A stretch of 64,000 nt of DNA from Gari tellinella (lineage: Eukaryota; Mollusca; Bivalvia; Cardiida; Psammobiidae). Below the pieces are notes generated by a model. That model made no database searches, was not told the origin of the DNA, and worked only from the letters and a program-made list of their open reading frames with translations. The position numbers and the translations under genes were made by a program. The stretch lies in NCBI GenBank assembly GCA_922989275.2, contig OV277867.1, positions 45,188,070-45,252,069 of the forward strand, in the 5' to 3' direction. Shown piece by piece: positions 21,193 to 31,960 of this stretch. How positions within the stretch are numbered: the stretch's first letter is position 1; every line of letters begins with the position of its first letter.

Positions 21193-21950
21193 GGGTACAC
21201 TCAACTTTCTCCAGCATTCAAGGGGCTATAGGGCTAATAAATCAGGCTGTGATAACTGGTCTATATTGATCTTTAATACTTGCTTACGTACCTCCTTAAC
21301 AAACACACCTTGCAAAATGTTTATCGACAAACAGTCGGAGTTTCCCTAGATTTCAACTGCTAAACAAACAATTTACAAGTCAAAGTCTTTCGAACATGAT
21401 TTTCTTCCAACTGAACATCTCCAGGATGAACATAAACACGGACAGGTCAGATTGCCATGTGAGGATGTCAACATATTCCCGTATACTGACAGTCTGTGAA
21501 ATTAACTTTTGATTTTGGTTGTCGTTTAGACAACTACTTTCTGAGACAGCTTAGCTATTCTTTGGACAATCATGTGTAACCAGTATGGTTGTCCAGTAGA
21601 CATCTAATCATAATGTGCCAAGACATAGGAAAGTTTATCTACATCCTGACAAGTGGTTATACTTAAAGTAGACTGAAAGAGATTTTTGCTTTACTTTCAG
21701 CCTTTTTTAAGTAACTACCCTGTCTTAAACACAGAAAAATGCTGTGTTGACTACATATCTTGTGATTGGTGGAATTTCAAAATGAAGTAACTTAAGAGTG
21801 ATTCTTGACATAATATTCTTGACATAATATTATGGATGACTAAGGTATACCGTATTGACTATAACTAAAATGATGCTCAGTTACTCAGTTGTATCTGCAT
21901 CCATACAATTTAATGCTTGTATTTAGAATTCTTCTGCTAGCAAATTATCA
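21193..21950. other. Unassigned DNA with one weak hairpin
   Basis: 21660-21712 (AAGTAGACTGAAAGAG .. CTTTACTTTCAGCC) is a worn B/L-like core. 21800-21830 contains a direct duplication of CTTGACATAATATT. Nothing else is recognised. Confidence 0.35.
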
Positions 21951-21954
21951 AATA

Positions 21955-22192
21955 GCCTTTTCATTTTTTAAAGCAGGTTATCATTAAAAGCAGGTTGAAA
22001 ATAAAGCAGAGTGCTCCTTAAGGAGCCTTTTTCTTTACTTTTAAGATGCTTTAAACTCTCATCTGGAAAAGTATTAGATACAGTCTGTTTATAGTTAATG
22101 TTCAAGACTTCCAAACTAATGGGACTTCTTTTCGTAATGTATGAATAATTTGAGGTGTTAAAAGAAATGCATTTTATGGAGTAATGGGTTAA
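21955..22192. mobile_element. MITE family B (TTAA at right end)
   Basis: Core at about 21985-22055: TTAAAAGCAGGTTGAAAA..GTGCTCCTTAAGGAGC..CTTTACTTTTAAGATGCTTTAA. The right end GGAGTAATGGG-TTAA (22189-22192) is intact and the left end is eroded. The loop contains CTTAAG. Confidence 0.65.
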
Positions 22193-22347
22193 GACATTAA
22201 AACATAATTGAAAAACAAATGCAGATAACCATTTTGAGGCAGCTATGATACTATAGCAGGAACGGACATAAAAAATCCCATTTTGAATCCCCTGAATGCT
22301 GAAAAATATTATCAGCTGAAAATATTGTCTGTTTAGCCTGTAGTTCT

Positions 22348-22598
22348 TTAACCCTTTGAACCCTAGTCCCGCATATAGGCGTTCTTTTCTAACAGTGTAC
22401 ATGTGATTAGTACACTTGTCCTGTGCAAACAGTGAAGACCCAGATCAGAGGGCTCCGAAAGGAGCCCTCTGATCAGGGTCTTCACTGTTTGTCATAATGC
22501 CAAATATTGACAAAAACAACCCATAAAAGTCAGAAATGGACTAGACGAAAATGGAAACTGGAATTGTCCATTTAAAGTTTCAGGGAGGAAAGAGTTAA
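22348..22598 (+). mobile_element. MITE family A (TTAA), intact
   Basis: TTAA-CCCTTTGAACCCTAGTCC at the left and TTTCAGGGAGGAAAGAG-TTAA at the right, both TTAA exact. The core palindrome at about 22426-22492 reads GCAAACAGTGAAGACCCAGA..GAGGGCTCCGAAAGGAGCCCTC..TGATCAGGGTCTTCACTGTTTG. At 251 bp it is one of the best-preserved copies and a good type copy for the family. Confidence 0.9.
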
Positions 22599-22634
22599 CT
22601 GACATTGTCATCTCTATGTTTGCATATTTATGAT

Positions 22635-22706
22635 CTGCAGGACAAACAGTTTGGACAATCAGACACCTTGTTACTAAGCATCTGATCTGGAACCAAACAG
22701 TTTGCA
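22635..22706. repeat. C-type hairpin, imperfect
   Basis: GGACAAACAGTTTGGACAAT..CAGACACCTTG-TTAC-TAAGCATCTGATC..TGGAACCAAACAGTTTGC. Outer ends are not determined. 22707-23137 is otherwise unassigned. Confidence 0.55.
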
Positions 22707-23137
22707 TATGTCTTGTAAACTAGGTTCTAGCATGTAAAGGCTTAATCCTGGCCCAAAGATTTTAAAAATCCCTCTTAAACAAACATAACAGTTTTGCTTA
22801 CAAGTTACAAGTGTCAATAATTAAATCCGTACTGTCAATTGTTGAATATTTAACACAAAATCAAAACCTTGTTGATCTATTTGCTTGGAGCCCAGTTATG
22901 ATATTTAGATACAATGCGAAGTAAAGACGTAAATATCCACCACTATCGTATCAAGGAATACTAATGCTGCACAACTTTCTTCATCATGTAATTAATTGGT
23001 TGACAGTGTTAGGTTCCACTAGATACATGAAGCACAGACTAAACCAATTAAGCCTTCAAATAATCCAAGGTTGATTGGAATATTTTACACACCAAATCAT
23101 TTGTACCTTACCCCCATATGGACTATCAGCCAATTTA

Positions 23138-23360
23138 ACCCTGTCTCTGCTGAGTTTAACATATGGACGATTAAACTGTTGAAAAATTGCCAATTTATGA
23201 TGATTTTTAGAGCTGTTTTTAGAAAATATTTCAGAAAAAATTAAAGAGGAACAAACAGTGTAGACCCTGATCAGAGGGCTCCTTAAGGAGCCCTCTGCTC
23301 AGGGTCTACATTGTTTGTTAAAAAATATAGCTATTCTGGTTTCCAGCACAGAAAGGGTGA
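23138..23360 (+). mobile_element. A-variant MITE (TTAA, TCTCTGCTG ends)
   Basis: The left end is TTAA-CCCTGTCTCTGCTGAG and the right end CCAGCACAGAAAGGG-TGAA. CTCTGCTG/CAGCACAG plus CCCT/AGGG form the inverted ends. The core palindrome at about 23252-23320 reads ACAAACAGTGTAGACCCTGA..GAGGGCTCC-TTAA-GGAGCCCTC..TCAGGGTCTACATTGTTTGT, a perfect loop TTAA landing site. Other members of this variant are at 1297, 28965 and 53275. Confidence 0.75.
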
Positions 23361-23575
23361 ACTCTTTGAATACTAAGTAGTCTTGTCGACTGCAACATTT
23401 GTCGTCTGCTACTGTTCTAAAATTAGAATTTTCTAAAATTTCTTTAAAAAAAAAGTCAGAGTCAAATACATTTTTGATCCTGATTAGACATCCAGCTACA
23501 TGGTATCTAATCTGTATCAATAATCTTTGCAAAATTAAATCACAGTTTAGTTTTTATAGCTTGCAAAGAGTTAAA
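23357..23575 (-). mobile_element. MITE family C, diverged
   Basis: The left end AACTCTTTGAATACTAAG and the right end AGCTTGCAAAGAG-TTAA match C termini. The hairpin (about 23458-23530, GTCAAATACATTTTTGATCC .. ATCTGTATCAATAATCTTTGC) has decayed. It abuts the preceding element almost directly. Confidence 0.6.
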
Positions 23576-23875
23576 TACACACATAACACTATTTGAAAAG
23601 ATTTGTTTTATCAACACAATTGATACGCTTAATAAAACCCGCCTTGGCTAATGACTGGTCCCTAGTTCTAGTTTAAACATATCATGACACTGTTACAGAG
23701 CTATAGACTTAAGAAAAAGTTTGCCCACTGCCAAACTAAGAAACCTTCGCCACCCAGGCAGGTATAAGTAAACTCCTAACCCCTTAACAATTTTATAAAC
23801 ATCATCCGCTCAAAAGTTTCTTCCGCTGAATTTTCTGAAAATAACTCTTTCTTTCGTACATGCGCACAGACACTG
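23576..23875. other. Unassigned DNA
   Basis: Neither repeat nor exon signals are recognised; 23700-23800 is somewhat less AT-rich. Confidence 0.3.
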
Positions 23876-23878
23876 TAT

Positions 23879-23953
23879 GAGTGACAAACAGATTGAACCC
23901 AGATCAGGCCCCACATTTAGTGGGGTCTGATCTGGGTCCAATCTGTTTGCAAA
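23879..23953. repeat. C-type hairpin core, near perfect
   Basis: GTGACAAACAGATTGAACCC..AGATCAGGCCCCACAT-TTAG-TGGGGTCTGATCT..GGGTCCAATCTGTTTGC. Arms are about 31 bp with few mismatches. Confidence 0.7.
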
Positions 23954-24151
23954 ATTCTTCAAGAGACTTATCTCAAACATTGAGAGGGCAAAGACGTCTA
24001 CGACACTGATAAATGCTCCCAGCTCAATAGAGGGGTGGGGAAGCTCAGCCACAATAGTATCCTATCAATCAACATTAGTGAATTTTTCACCATCGACTCC
24101 ACACCTCTATGTCATCTGCATCGACATTCCAAAAACCACCTCACAATCCTG

Positions 24152-24372
24152 TTAACCCATTACTCCATACATATGCCCTTTTACACTTTTTATTCCTATA
24201 ATATTTACAGTTTATACAGTCATGAATATGCACCATAAGAAATATTTCTATATCTTAGTAGATTGTAGCTTAAAGCAAGTTGAAAGTAAAGCCGAATGTA
24301 CATTCTGCTTTAGTATCAACCTGCTTTAAGTGGTCACCTGTCTTCAAAACACGGAACATGGTAAAGGGTTAA
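24152..24372. mobile_element. MITE family B (TTAA)
   Basis: TTAA-CCCATTACTCCATACAT .. GGAACATGGTAAAGGG-TTAA, both TTAA exact. The core at about 24266-24330 reads GCTTAAAGCAAGTTGAAAG..CGAATGTACATTC..TATCAACCTGCTTTAAG. Confidence 0.8.
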
Positions 24373-24461
24373 GTTGGGAAAGGTCTGTAAACACAATGAA
24401 TTAACATATATTTCCGATTACAAACATTGGTTAAGTTCAATATCTCAGTATACCAATTGTT

Positions 24462-24535
24462 AGCAAACAGAGTAGAACAAGATCAGATCGGGCTCCTCTT
24501 TACTTCTCTGATCAGGTTCTGCACGGATTGTCTTA
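24462..24535. repeat. A-type hairpin, diverged
   Basis: GCAAACAGAGTAGAACAAGA..TCAGATCGGGCTCCTCTTTA..CTCTGATCAGGTTCTGCACGG; arms pair imperfectly. 24540-24985 is otherwise unassigned. Confidence 0.5.
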
Positions 24536-24989
24536 CTTTAAATAGATCTATATTGCAATCAAACTCCTTTCAAATCAATGTAAACTGATCATTGATCAGA
24601 AACGGAATTATTGTGTCCGTGTTCCTTATTGAGCATAATAAGAGTTAAAATTCAAAAGAGAGGATGTGATTTGTCATGTTTATGGAAGACATTAAAGCAC
24701 CACTTTGAACTGTGCTGTGCATATACAGTTAGTTCTGTACATTATATATTACTTTATGTGCTTTTTATTCATAAGCTGTTTTACATGTAAATGATCTCCT
24801 GGATGATTTGCTCATCCCATTGGAACTGTTGGCCATTAGAATTGAACACTCTCATGCTACACTTCATTGTGAAATCATTACTTTAATAAATTTGTTATTA
24901 AGTAAGGTAGACTAGGTATCGCTTTTCAGAAGGCAGTGACAGTGTCAAACATTTGTGATTGGTTCCAACATTAATTTTCACCTATAGTC

Positions 24990-25223
24990 TATCATAAAGC
25001 ATATGCCTTTTTACACCTTTAATTTATTCCTCCACTGAAGAAAATAGTATTTCATGGATATGTGCTACAAGAAAAAGTTTCTATATTCTAGCAGCTGGTA
25101 TCTTAAAGCAGGCTGAAAGTAAAGCAGAATGTGCCTTAAGGCACATTCTACTTTACTTTCAACCTGCTTTTAAATGGCCCACTGTCTTCAAATCTAGAAA
25201 CAGGCTATGGGGTAATGGGTTAA
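24990..25223. mobile_element. MITE family B (TTAA at right)
   Basis: The core at about 25102-25172 reads CTTAAAGCAGGCTGAAAG..GTGCCTTAAGGCAC..CTTTCAACCTGCTTTTAA. The right end CTATGGGGTAATGGG-TTAA (25220-25223) is intact. The left end is worn (CACCTATAGTCTATCATAAA). Confidence 0.75.
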
Positions 25224-25675
25224 GATTTGATTGCTGACATTTGGCAAGAAGGTACTTGTTATGGGGTAAACCATGGATGCTGTAGGATAAAACTAGGAAA
25301 AAATATATTTATTTATTCATTATTCCTATGCTTGCTTTATATATTAGTATATTATAATAGCCTATAATTGAAAACTTAACACTGGAGCTAAATGCAGATG
25401 TTTGGCATTGTCTGCGCAGTCGGAAAAACGGTTATTTGTCTCGCTTTCGTTTGCTATGATGAGACAAAAACTGTGCAGATGATGATCAGTGAGCTCTTCA
25501 GGAGTTGTCTGATCTGGGTCTACACTATTTTCAAAAAGCGTCAATAAATGCTATTAGAGTTAAGGCTGAACCATAGGCAAAGTAATGAGGATCCAAACTG
25601 TTTGAAAGTGCAGGTCAAGTTCTACTAAACATGATAAGGTTTAAAAAACAGTAAGTGCTTTTGTAGCATTTCCAA
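25224..25675. other. Unassigned DNA with an A-type remnant
   Basis: 25475-25535 holds an A-like pair (GATGATCAGTGAGCTC..TTCAGGAGTTGTCTGATCTG then GGTCTACACTATTTT). Nothing else is supported. Confidence 0.35.
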
Positions 25676-25680
25676 AAGTA

Positions 25681-26528
25681 ACAAGGGCCACTATGGCCCT
25701 ATGTGGCTCACCTGATACACCATGTAAGACTTGACCTATAGTGACCTAAATTTTGACCCGACATGACCAACATTCTACCATGGCCTAAATTTCATTAAGG
25801 CAAATATTTTGAGCAAGTTTCATCAAGATCAAATGAGAAATGCAGCTTCTAGAGTGTTAACAACTATTTTCTGACTTGACCTTGTGACCTAGTCTTTGAC
25901 CCGACATGACTCACATTAAAAAGTGACCCAGATATCAATAAGGCAAACATTTTGACAAAGTTTCATTCCGATCTTCATGAAGATCTAATGAGATTTGTAG
26001 CCTCTGGAGAGTTAACAAGGTTTTTCGATGATTTGACATAGTGACCTAGTTTTTAACTGCCCATAACCCACATTCCATCTTGGCCTTGAAATAAATAAGT
26101 CAATCATTTTATCAAAGTTTCATGAAGATCTAATGAGATATGTAGCCTCTAGTGTTAACAAGGTTTTTCTATGATTTGACCTAGTGACCTAGTTTTTGTC
26201 TGGACATGGCCCACATTCTAAGCTGACCTGGTTATCAAAAAGGCAAACATTTTGACAAAGTTCTCATGAAGATCAAATGAGATTTGTAGTCTCTAGAGTG
26301 TTAACAAGGTTTTTCTATGATTTGACCTAGTGACCTAGTTTTTTAACTGACATAACCCACATTCATCCTTGACCTAGATATTATCAAGACAAAACATTTT
26401 CATCAAGTTTCATGAAGATCGAATGAAATTTGTAGCTGCTAGAGTGTTAACCAACAATTGTGAACGAACTGACTGACGGACGACGGACATCCAGCAATCC
26501 TGATAGCTCACCTTGGGTGAGCTAAAAA
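25681..26528 (+). mobile_element. Helitron/HINE-like element E2 with about 145-155-bp array
   Basis: The 5' end ACAAGGGCCACTATGGCCCT contains a hairpin, followed by GGCTCACCTGAT. The 3' end is GACGGACGACGGACATCC then TAGCTCACCTTGGGTGAGCT-AAAA, a hairpin. Units share GAGTGTTAACAAGGTTTTTC, TTGACCTAGTGACCTAGTTT and AAGTTTCATGAAGATC. Unit starts are near 25853, 26009, 26150, 26297 and 26441. It is the same family as E3 (54968-56760), in opposite orientation. No protein is encoded. Confidence 0.7.
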
Positions 26529-26789
26529 GTTCTCAGACCCACATGAGAGCTGCAAAGTGATGATTATTTACAAGTATAGATCATTCACTTGAAAAACATC
26601 TTAAGTTATGTAAGAAAAAAGTTTGACTTTACTTGTAGCTGCTTCAAATTTAAGAGGATGTTTGGTCTGCTTTAAAACCTCTCTATGCAGGAAAACAGTA
26701 AATGTACTTGGTCACTTTTACAAGGTAGAATTTGAAAATTTGAGCAAAGAAAGGGTTAAAACTTCTATTGGAAAATTCACTATAATCCA

Positions 26790-27000
26790 AGGTACAAGGT
26801 ATTCATTTTTATCAAATACAGGACACCTGTGTATAGCAGCCACGCTACAAACAAACATGGTGATCTCAAACGACTTCCTTGACAGACCTCAACATATTAC
26901 TGCTTATTGCAGGACAACTGGAAAACATACAGAAAGCTTTATGCATAATTTTGTCCTGCATTAAGCTGGTGTCTTTATATAAAGACTAAAATCATCTTCC
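26790..27000. mobile_element. Palindromic MITE family K, imperfect
   Basis: CAGGACACCTGTGTATAGCA is near the left edge. The core has TTATTGCAGGACAACTGGAAA..CATACAGAAAGCTTTATGCATA..TTTTGTCCTGCATTAAGC (about 26905-26968). The right edge is not fixed. 26530-26790 is unassigned. Confidence 0.45.
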
Positions 27001-27690
27001 ATGAGGGCAGCTGTATACAGATTTTACTGTTCACCTATCACATCTATTTTAGATCTATATGGATTTTAAAAGGTCAGTCATACTGCGTGCTTAGTAACAT
27101 AGGGGTTAAACCAACACATCTTTTGAGATTTAATTTTGGGGGCCAAAGTTTTTGAGATAAAGATCATAATAAAAATACAAATTTGTCGCAACCAACTTGG
27201 TATATCAAAGAAAGCATGCTCATCAGCACTTCCCTGTGCTATTTATAGGACAAAAAGGAGCTTATCTGCTACATGCACTGATACAAAAGTGCAGCTAAAT
27301 GAGTTTCCTATTTGAACTCTCCATTCTTCTGTTAATACATTTTTAAAAGTTCCTAAACTATAAGCTGTTAACCTGTTCATATATAAAACTCTGTCCACTA
27401 TGAACATTTATCATCTGAAAGTTCTACTATATTGGATAGTAAGAAAACGTTTCCCCTGGAAAGAGTGCAGAATCATGTCAGACAGGTCCTATAAGAAAAT
27501 GCAAATCCTGATATCCTGATAGCAGAAGAAAGATTAGTAACAAACAACGAAAATATGCATTCAAACTTTTACTTTTTCAGGAAATTTTTACCCCTTCGTT
27601 GTTTCTTTGTCTTCTGCTTCCATATTATCGTCTATTAGAACATTTCAACGTAATATTTAAGGTAGAATGACTTTAGATATATTGATACCC
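27001..27690. other. Unassigned AT-rich DNA
   Basis: TTTACTTTTTCAG|GAAATTTTTACC at about 27578 looks like a splice acceptor on the plus strand, but no open coding segment follows. No element ends are recognised. Confidence 0.3.
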
Positions 27691-27691
27691 G

Positions 27692-27800
27692 TGTCAAACA
27701 GTTAGGATCCTGATCAGACGCCACGTTATGCGGCGTATGATTAGGATTCAAACTGTGTGCATAGTCTCATTTAAGCAACTTCGGTGCCAAAAGGGTTAAA
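27692..27800. mobile_element. C-type MITE fragment with hairpin
   Basis: GTGTCAAACAGTTAGGATCC..TGATCAGACGCCACGTTATGCGGCGTATGAT..TAGGATTCAAACTGTGTGC (27692-27760). It is followed by TTCGGTGCCAAAAGGG-TTAA (end near 27800), a TTAA-type terminus. The left end is not identified. Confidence 0.6.
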
Positions 27801-28380
27801 ATAAGTGTCAAGATCTATTTTGTTTAACTTGTGGCCTTATCAAATCTTTGCTCTTTCCAAAATCTCTCATAATTTGGACATCTATTTTGTACAATAAAAG
27901 GTTTAACATTTAAACATTTTATCTGATAATTGATGACTCCTCTTAGATTTGACATGGTATAATCATTCTTTTGCACTGTTTGCCATGTTTTAAATATTTT
28001 TCAGACAAACCTCACTAGAGTTAGGTAAATTGGCTATTTTATAGAAAATGGATTACTTACACAGTTGTAGCCCTGGACCATTACCAATACATCACTATCA
28101 AACAAATTGACCTTGACCTATAATTTGGACTTGGATAACATTCAGACTATATTCATATTGTAAAGGATGCCACCAGAGGCATACATAAGCTACTATTGAG
28201 TGCAGTCTTGTTGAATTGGGAATATTTTTATGAAAAAATATTTACGAAGAATTTTTGGTATCAAATTCACTAGTTTAGTGACCAGGAAAAAAACAAACCC
28301 TGCCAGTTTTGTCTGTAACTCCTTTTATTATCTTTTTATGTGATTTTAAATTATCAGGACAAACGGTTACTATAAGATGA
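27801..28380. other. Unassigned DNA
   Basis: A possible donor context on the minus strand (ACTGT|GTAAGTAATCC at about 28055-28065) is not accompanied by a convincing exon. No repeats are recognised. Confidence 0.3.
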
Positions 28381-28676
28381 CAATGCCCCCGAACTGATGC
28401 TTTGACATATTATTTTATATATTATAATATAATTCATATAAGAAAGTTATGAGAATTGTTAAAGTTTTCGGACAGAATGACTGACCCTAAATTTGGGGGT
28501 TTGTTGGGTTTACTTTTGTTCTCCATACCAAACAACAACACAAAAATACCCAATAACACCGGAATGAATAAAATTTACTGTTATCTATTGTTCTCCATAC
28601 CCAACTAGTGACCTTTCGTGCACTCGGACAGACAGACAGACAGTTCAAAAACATGCCTCCTTTTGGGGGCATAAAA
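28381..28676 (+). mobile_element. Short F-type element without satellite
   Basis: It begins CAATGCCCCCGAACTG and ends with a GGACAGACAGACAGACAG tract, then ATGCCTCCTTTTGGGGGCATAAAA, a terminal hairpin with the same GCC..GGGGGCATAA arrangement as 13210-13240. Inside are CTCCATACCAAACAAC and CTCCATACCCAACTAG, two diverged units. It supports the boundaries proposed for the large F insertion. Confidence 0.6.
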
Positions 28677-28964
28677 AATGTGTAAATGTGTTTTAGCCTA
28701 ATCGGGATTTTTTTTGTTTTTAACCAGATTTTTTTTAACAATTTCTCAATGATGGATATGCCAGAAAAAGGCGCTGAAATGATCAATTTTACCTAAACAT
28801 CAAAGCTGACATAATTGTACCTGAAATTTTTTTAACATGCAAAGAGTTGAGTGTGAAATATGTACCTTCATTGTGACGGACTAGTTTTACTATGCATTTT
28901 ACATTATTGACAATCAATAACTTCTAGCACAGCTAATCTGCAATCTATATGACAGGAATATCTA

Positions 28965-29190
28965 ATTAACCTTTTCTATACTGGAAACAAGTGTATCTTT
29001 TGCTTGAAAACAGTGTAGACCCAGATCAGAGGGCTCCGTAAGGAGCCCTCTGATCTGGGTCTACACTGTTTATTCAACTAAGTTTTCTCAATCAGTTTCT
29101 AAAATTGGCTCCTAAAAATTAACATAAACTTATAAATTTTCACAAGTTGAATATTCCATCTGAATATTTCAGCATAGAAAGTGTTATTCT
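28965..29190 (+). mobile_element. A-variant MITE (TTAA) with perfect hairpin
   Basis: The left end is TTAA-CCTTTTCTATACTGG and the right end near TTTCAGCATAGAAAGTG. The core at about 29008-29072 is AAACAGTGTAGACCCAGATC..AGAGGGCTCC-GTAA-GGAGCCCTCT..GATCTGGGTCTACACTGTTT, about 30 perfectly paired bases around GTAA. Confidence 0.7.
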
Positions 29191-29527
29191 AAAGAGTATC
29201 TTAAAGACATAATAAATGTTGTATCTGTAAACATTATAGGCTTTTAAGCTGCACGCTGGTTAACATAAGAGATTTATGTTTCATCCATGGCTGACTAGAT
29301 TCTTATCATGAGATATCGACACCATACAAAGACTAAATCATGCACCATCTATACCAAGGGACTGTTCCATTCATTTACCCTTCAACTGCTAAAACTTCAT
29401 GTGTTTCATATTACTGACTGCATTATTTTGCTGACTTTTTATGTTTTACCATAACTGAACATAGCTCCAGATTAGGTGTATTAAAAAAACTTTATTTCTT
29501 ATTATCTCCAACTAACTCTAGAATTGT

Positions 29528-29768
29528 CTAAACCCATAACCCATATCCCATTTCTAGTTCTGCAGACAGGTGACCCCTTAAAGCAGGTTGAAAGTAAAGC
29601 AGAATGTGCCTTAAGGCGCTTTCTGCTTTACTTTCAGCCTACTTTAAGCTACCATCTGCTAGGATATAGAATATATTTCTTTTGGTATATATTCTTGACT
29701 GTATAAAGGGGATCTATTTTTTTCATTGGAGACAAAAACTAAAGGTGTATTTATGGGGTAATGGGTTA
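29528..29768. mobile_element. MITE family B (TTAA at right)
   Basis: AACCCATAACCCATATCCC .. TATGGGGTAATGGG-TTAA. The core at about 29578-29648 reads TTAAAGCAGGTTGAAAG..GTGCCTTAAGGCGC..CTTTCAGCCTACTTTAAG, and the loop holds CTTAAG. Confidence 0.75.
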
Positions 29769-29814
29769 AAGAGAGGATTCACAGGAGCAGTAACAACACA
29801 GCTATTGGTGGAGA

Positions 29815-30060
29815 TGTAACCCTTTATCCCAAAGCCTGTCTGGTTGGACAGGTGACCAGTTAAAGCTGCTGGTTAAAAGTAAAGAAGAATGCTCCATATA
29901 TATATAAGAGCCATTCTGCTTTACTTTCTGCCTACTTTAAGCTACCGTTTGCCTAGGATATGAAAAATTATGGTGCATATTCATAACTTATAAACTTATT
30001 TTCTTCAGAGGAGGAATAAAAAGGCACATAAAAGGTGTATCTATTGTAATGAATTAAAGG
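29815..30060. mobile_element. MITE family B, diverged
   Basis: GTAA-CCCTTTATCCCAAAGCC at the left. The core at about 29862-29942 reads TTAAAGCTGCTGGTTAAAAG .. CTTTACTTTCTGCCTACTTTAAG, with an ATATATATA loop in place of CTTAAG. The tail AGGCACATAAAAGGTGTATC and TGTAATGAA-TTAA are at the right. Confidence 0.65.
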
Positions 30061-30910
30061 ACAATAATTTTGAATCTTTCTGTTAAACTCCTTCCTATCT
30101 GAAAATTCTATTGAAGAACAAATTGTGAGTGTTACAATACTATTATGGTACTGGTCAATGATGCCAACTCTATAAGGAAACCGATCTGGATCAAAACTGT
30201 CTGCAAATTAATAAATGTCTCAAGTCACAATTCCTGCACTAGTTAAAGGTTGAGATCCATATCTGATCAATAAATATGCTGCAATACTGCATCATTGGAT
30301 AGTTCATTATGAAACATAGTACTTTACTTCATGTTATTATAAAACATAATATTCAGTAAAGCAAGGTGGCATTAAAAGAAGGCTCCTTCTCATAAACACA
30401 TAATAATTAGGGTAACAGTAACACAATATAGAGAGGTTATACTGTATTTATTGTAAAGTGACAAACAGTGAAGACACTTATCAGACACCCTGACAGAAAG
30501 TATTTCTCCCCTATTCAGAGACTTTTTTTCATGTAAAGGGAGACAACCATATATCATGAAAACACAAATGAAATGTTCAGTCCTTGTTGTCTCCCTTATC
30601 AGAACTAATGGTGTACAAATACTTGTTTCACTTTTGCTGCCACAAAGCTCTTACTGATCTCTAACTTACACCCACAAACTGGAGCAGCCAATACCTGAAC
30701 ATCTAGTGACCTATAACCAAATGTCAATCTATTTCATGTTATTCAATCAAAAATGATCCAAACCTCTAATAAATACAATCATGTGCTTTACTTGATACAT
30801 GAAACCTGTGTTTCAGCAGCCTCTCAAAATAAGAACCAATTGGGCAGGCTACTTAATACAGGGCAAAAGTCATGCCTGAGTGCTCCTTTTGGGATACAAG
30901 TCTTAGCGAT
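30061..30910. other. Mostly unassigned DNA with J-type remnants
   Basis: 30355-30455 has AAAGCAAGGTGGCATTAAAAG and ATAGAGAGGTTATACTGTA, a worn J-type MITE end. A minus-strand 25-bp segment at 30670-30694 with AG and GTAAGT on its sides is considered under rejected items. Confidence 0.35.
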
Positions 30911-30913
30911 AAG

Positions 30914-31160
30914 TACTGTAAAACAGATTTTTCGCGTCATGAATATTTCGCGTAATGCGATTTTGTATTAATTTGCAAAATAATACAATAATTTTAGTAG
31001 GTGGTAGCTTAAGCAGGCTGAAAGTAAGGCAGAATGTGCCTTAAGGCACATTCTGCTTTACTTGCAACCTGCTTTAAGAAGTCACGTATCGTCAAAACTA
31101 GAGACATTCGCAAATTAACGCGTAAATTATATTCTCGCGAATAAAACCTGTTTTACAGTA
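30914..31160. mobile_element. TA-flanked TIR element H carrying a B-type hairpin
   Basis: TA-CTGTAAAACAGATTTTTCGC at the left and GCGAATAAAACCTGTTTTACAG-TA at the right form inverted ends with TA flanks. Subterminal inverted CG-rich words (TTTCGCGTAATGCG / AACGCGTAAATTATATTCTCGCG) follow. The middle (about 31005-31080) is a complete B-type palindrome, GCTTAAGCAGGCTGAAAG..GTGCCTTAAGGCAC..CTTGCAACCTGCTTTAAG. The B core is thus in an element with quite different ends. Confidence 0.7.
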
Positions 31161-31464
31161 AATTATATTGCACACAAGCTAAATGCAATTTCCTCATTTA
31201 TGCCAAGCTATTTCAAGGAGTTTTACCATGTGCTTGTTGTAAGATTTTTGTTCAATATTGTAAGGGAGTTGGTATTCCGATTCATAACTGAAAATTATGT
31301 ACTTGGAAACAAATAGTGTAGACCTTGGTGATCTATGTCTGCACTCCTTGTCAGTGTCTACTTTGGGGACCATAGACATGATTCTGTCAACAATGAAATT
31401 AAGTTTCATACTACTTTTTGAGGGCAACAGGCCAACAGCAGACTTTCAAATTTCCAAAAAAAGG
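31161..31464. other. Unassigned DNA
   Basis: An A-like fragment (AACAAATAGTGTAGACCTTG .. TGATCTATGTCTGCACTCC) lies at about 31307-31345. No other feature is recognised. Confidence 0.3.
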
Positions 31465-31696
31465 TAAAGGTGTGAGTTAATAAAATCTTCATTTACGTAT
31501 ATCGTATTCTGCCGACTTTTACATTTACCTCCCTGATCATCGAGTCACAAGTCGACCATTTACATACGGCACATGTTGCAGCCATGGCACATTGACTTCT
31601 TTCCCTCACAGGTACCCATTTCATTCACCTGGGTGAAGTGGAGCAATGTACATGTAGGGTTAATTTTTTGCTCAGAAAAATTTCAGTGATCCTGAC
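31465..31696 (-). mobile_element. 5'-truncated SINE with target duplication
   Basis: It has the same body as the full SINE at 4197-4484, including CTGCCGACTTTTACATTTAC, CGAGTCACAAGTCG and CACCTGGGTGAAGTGGAGCA. It stops within the junction AGTGATCCTGAC before the tRNA-like head. It is flanked by A6-7GG direct repeats (31456-31464 AAAAAAAGG; 31697-31704 AAAAAAGG). It was therefore inserted already truncated at the 5' end, as expected of target-primed reverse transcription. Without the A and B boxes it cannot drive its own transcription. Confidence 0.75.
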
Positions 31697-31704
31697 AAAA
31701 AAGG

Positions 31705-31960
31705 CCTAGCTGCATGGACCATAATTATATGCACAAAATCTGCCAGCAATTTTTTAAAAATATTGTATCATATCAAAATCCTGAACACATGCACATCTGT
31801 GATATATGTGGAAACATCCTGGAAACTTATATGGTTATAGCTTGAACACTGTAGGAGGAGTTGGACAGATAAATGTATACCATATAAGTGGACTGAGAGA
31901 CCAACAGACAGACAGTATGTCCTGGATTATCTTTCCTTGGGCATAAAAATAACCCCACAA
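31705..31960. repeat. Fragment of a tandem-repeat element ending GGGCATAAAAAT
   Basis: It contains ACACTGTAGGAGGAGTTGGAC (compare 3549-3570), a GACAGACAGTATG stretch and the terminal TTCCTTGGGCATAAAAAT. It belongs to the same general class as F, but the unit structure is lost. 31960-32238 is unassigned. Confidence 0.45.

Noticed and set aside
28030..28070. Minus-strand exon ending at ACTGT|GTAAGT
   Set aside because: The donor is good, but upstream candidates are only 12-34 bp or meet a stop in the required phase.
30670..30694. 25-bp minus-strand microexon (AG before, GTAAGT after) that would convert phase 1 to phase 2 and link the 44.3-kb exon to the 20-kb segment
   Set aside because: The phase fit is attractive, but the acceptor has almost no pyrimidine tract and such short matches arise by chance. 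Transcript evidence is needed.
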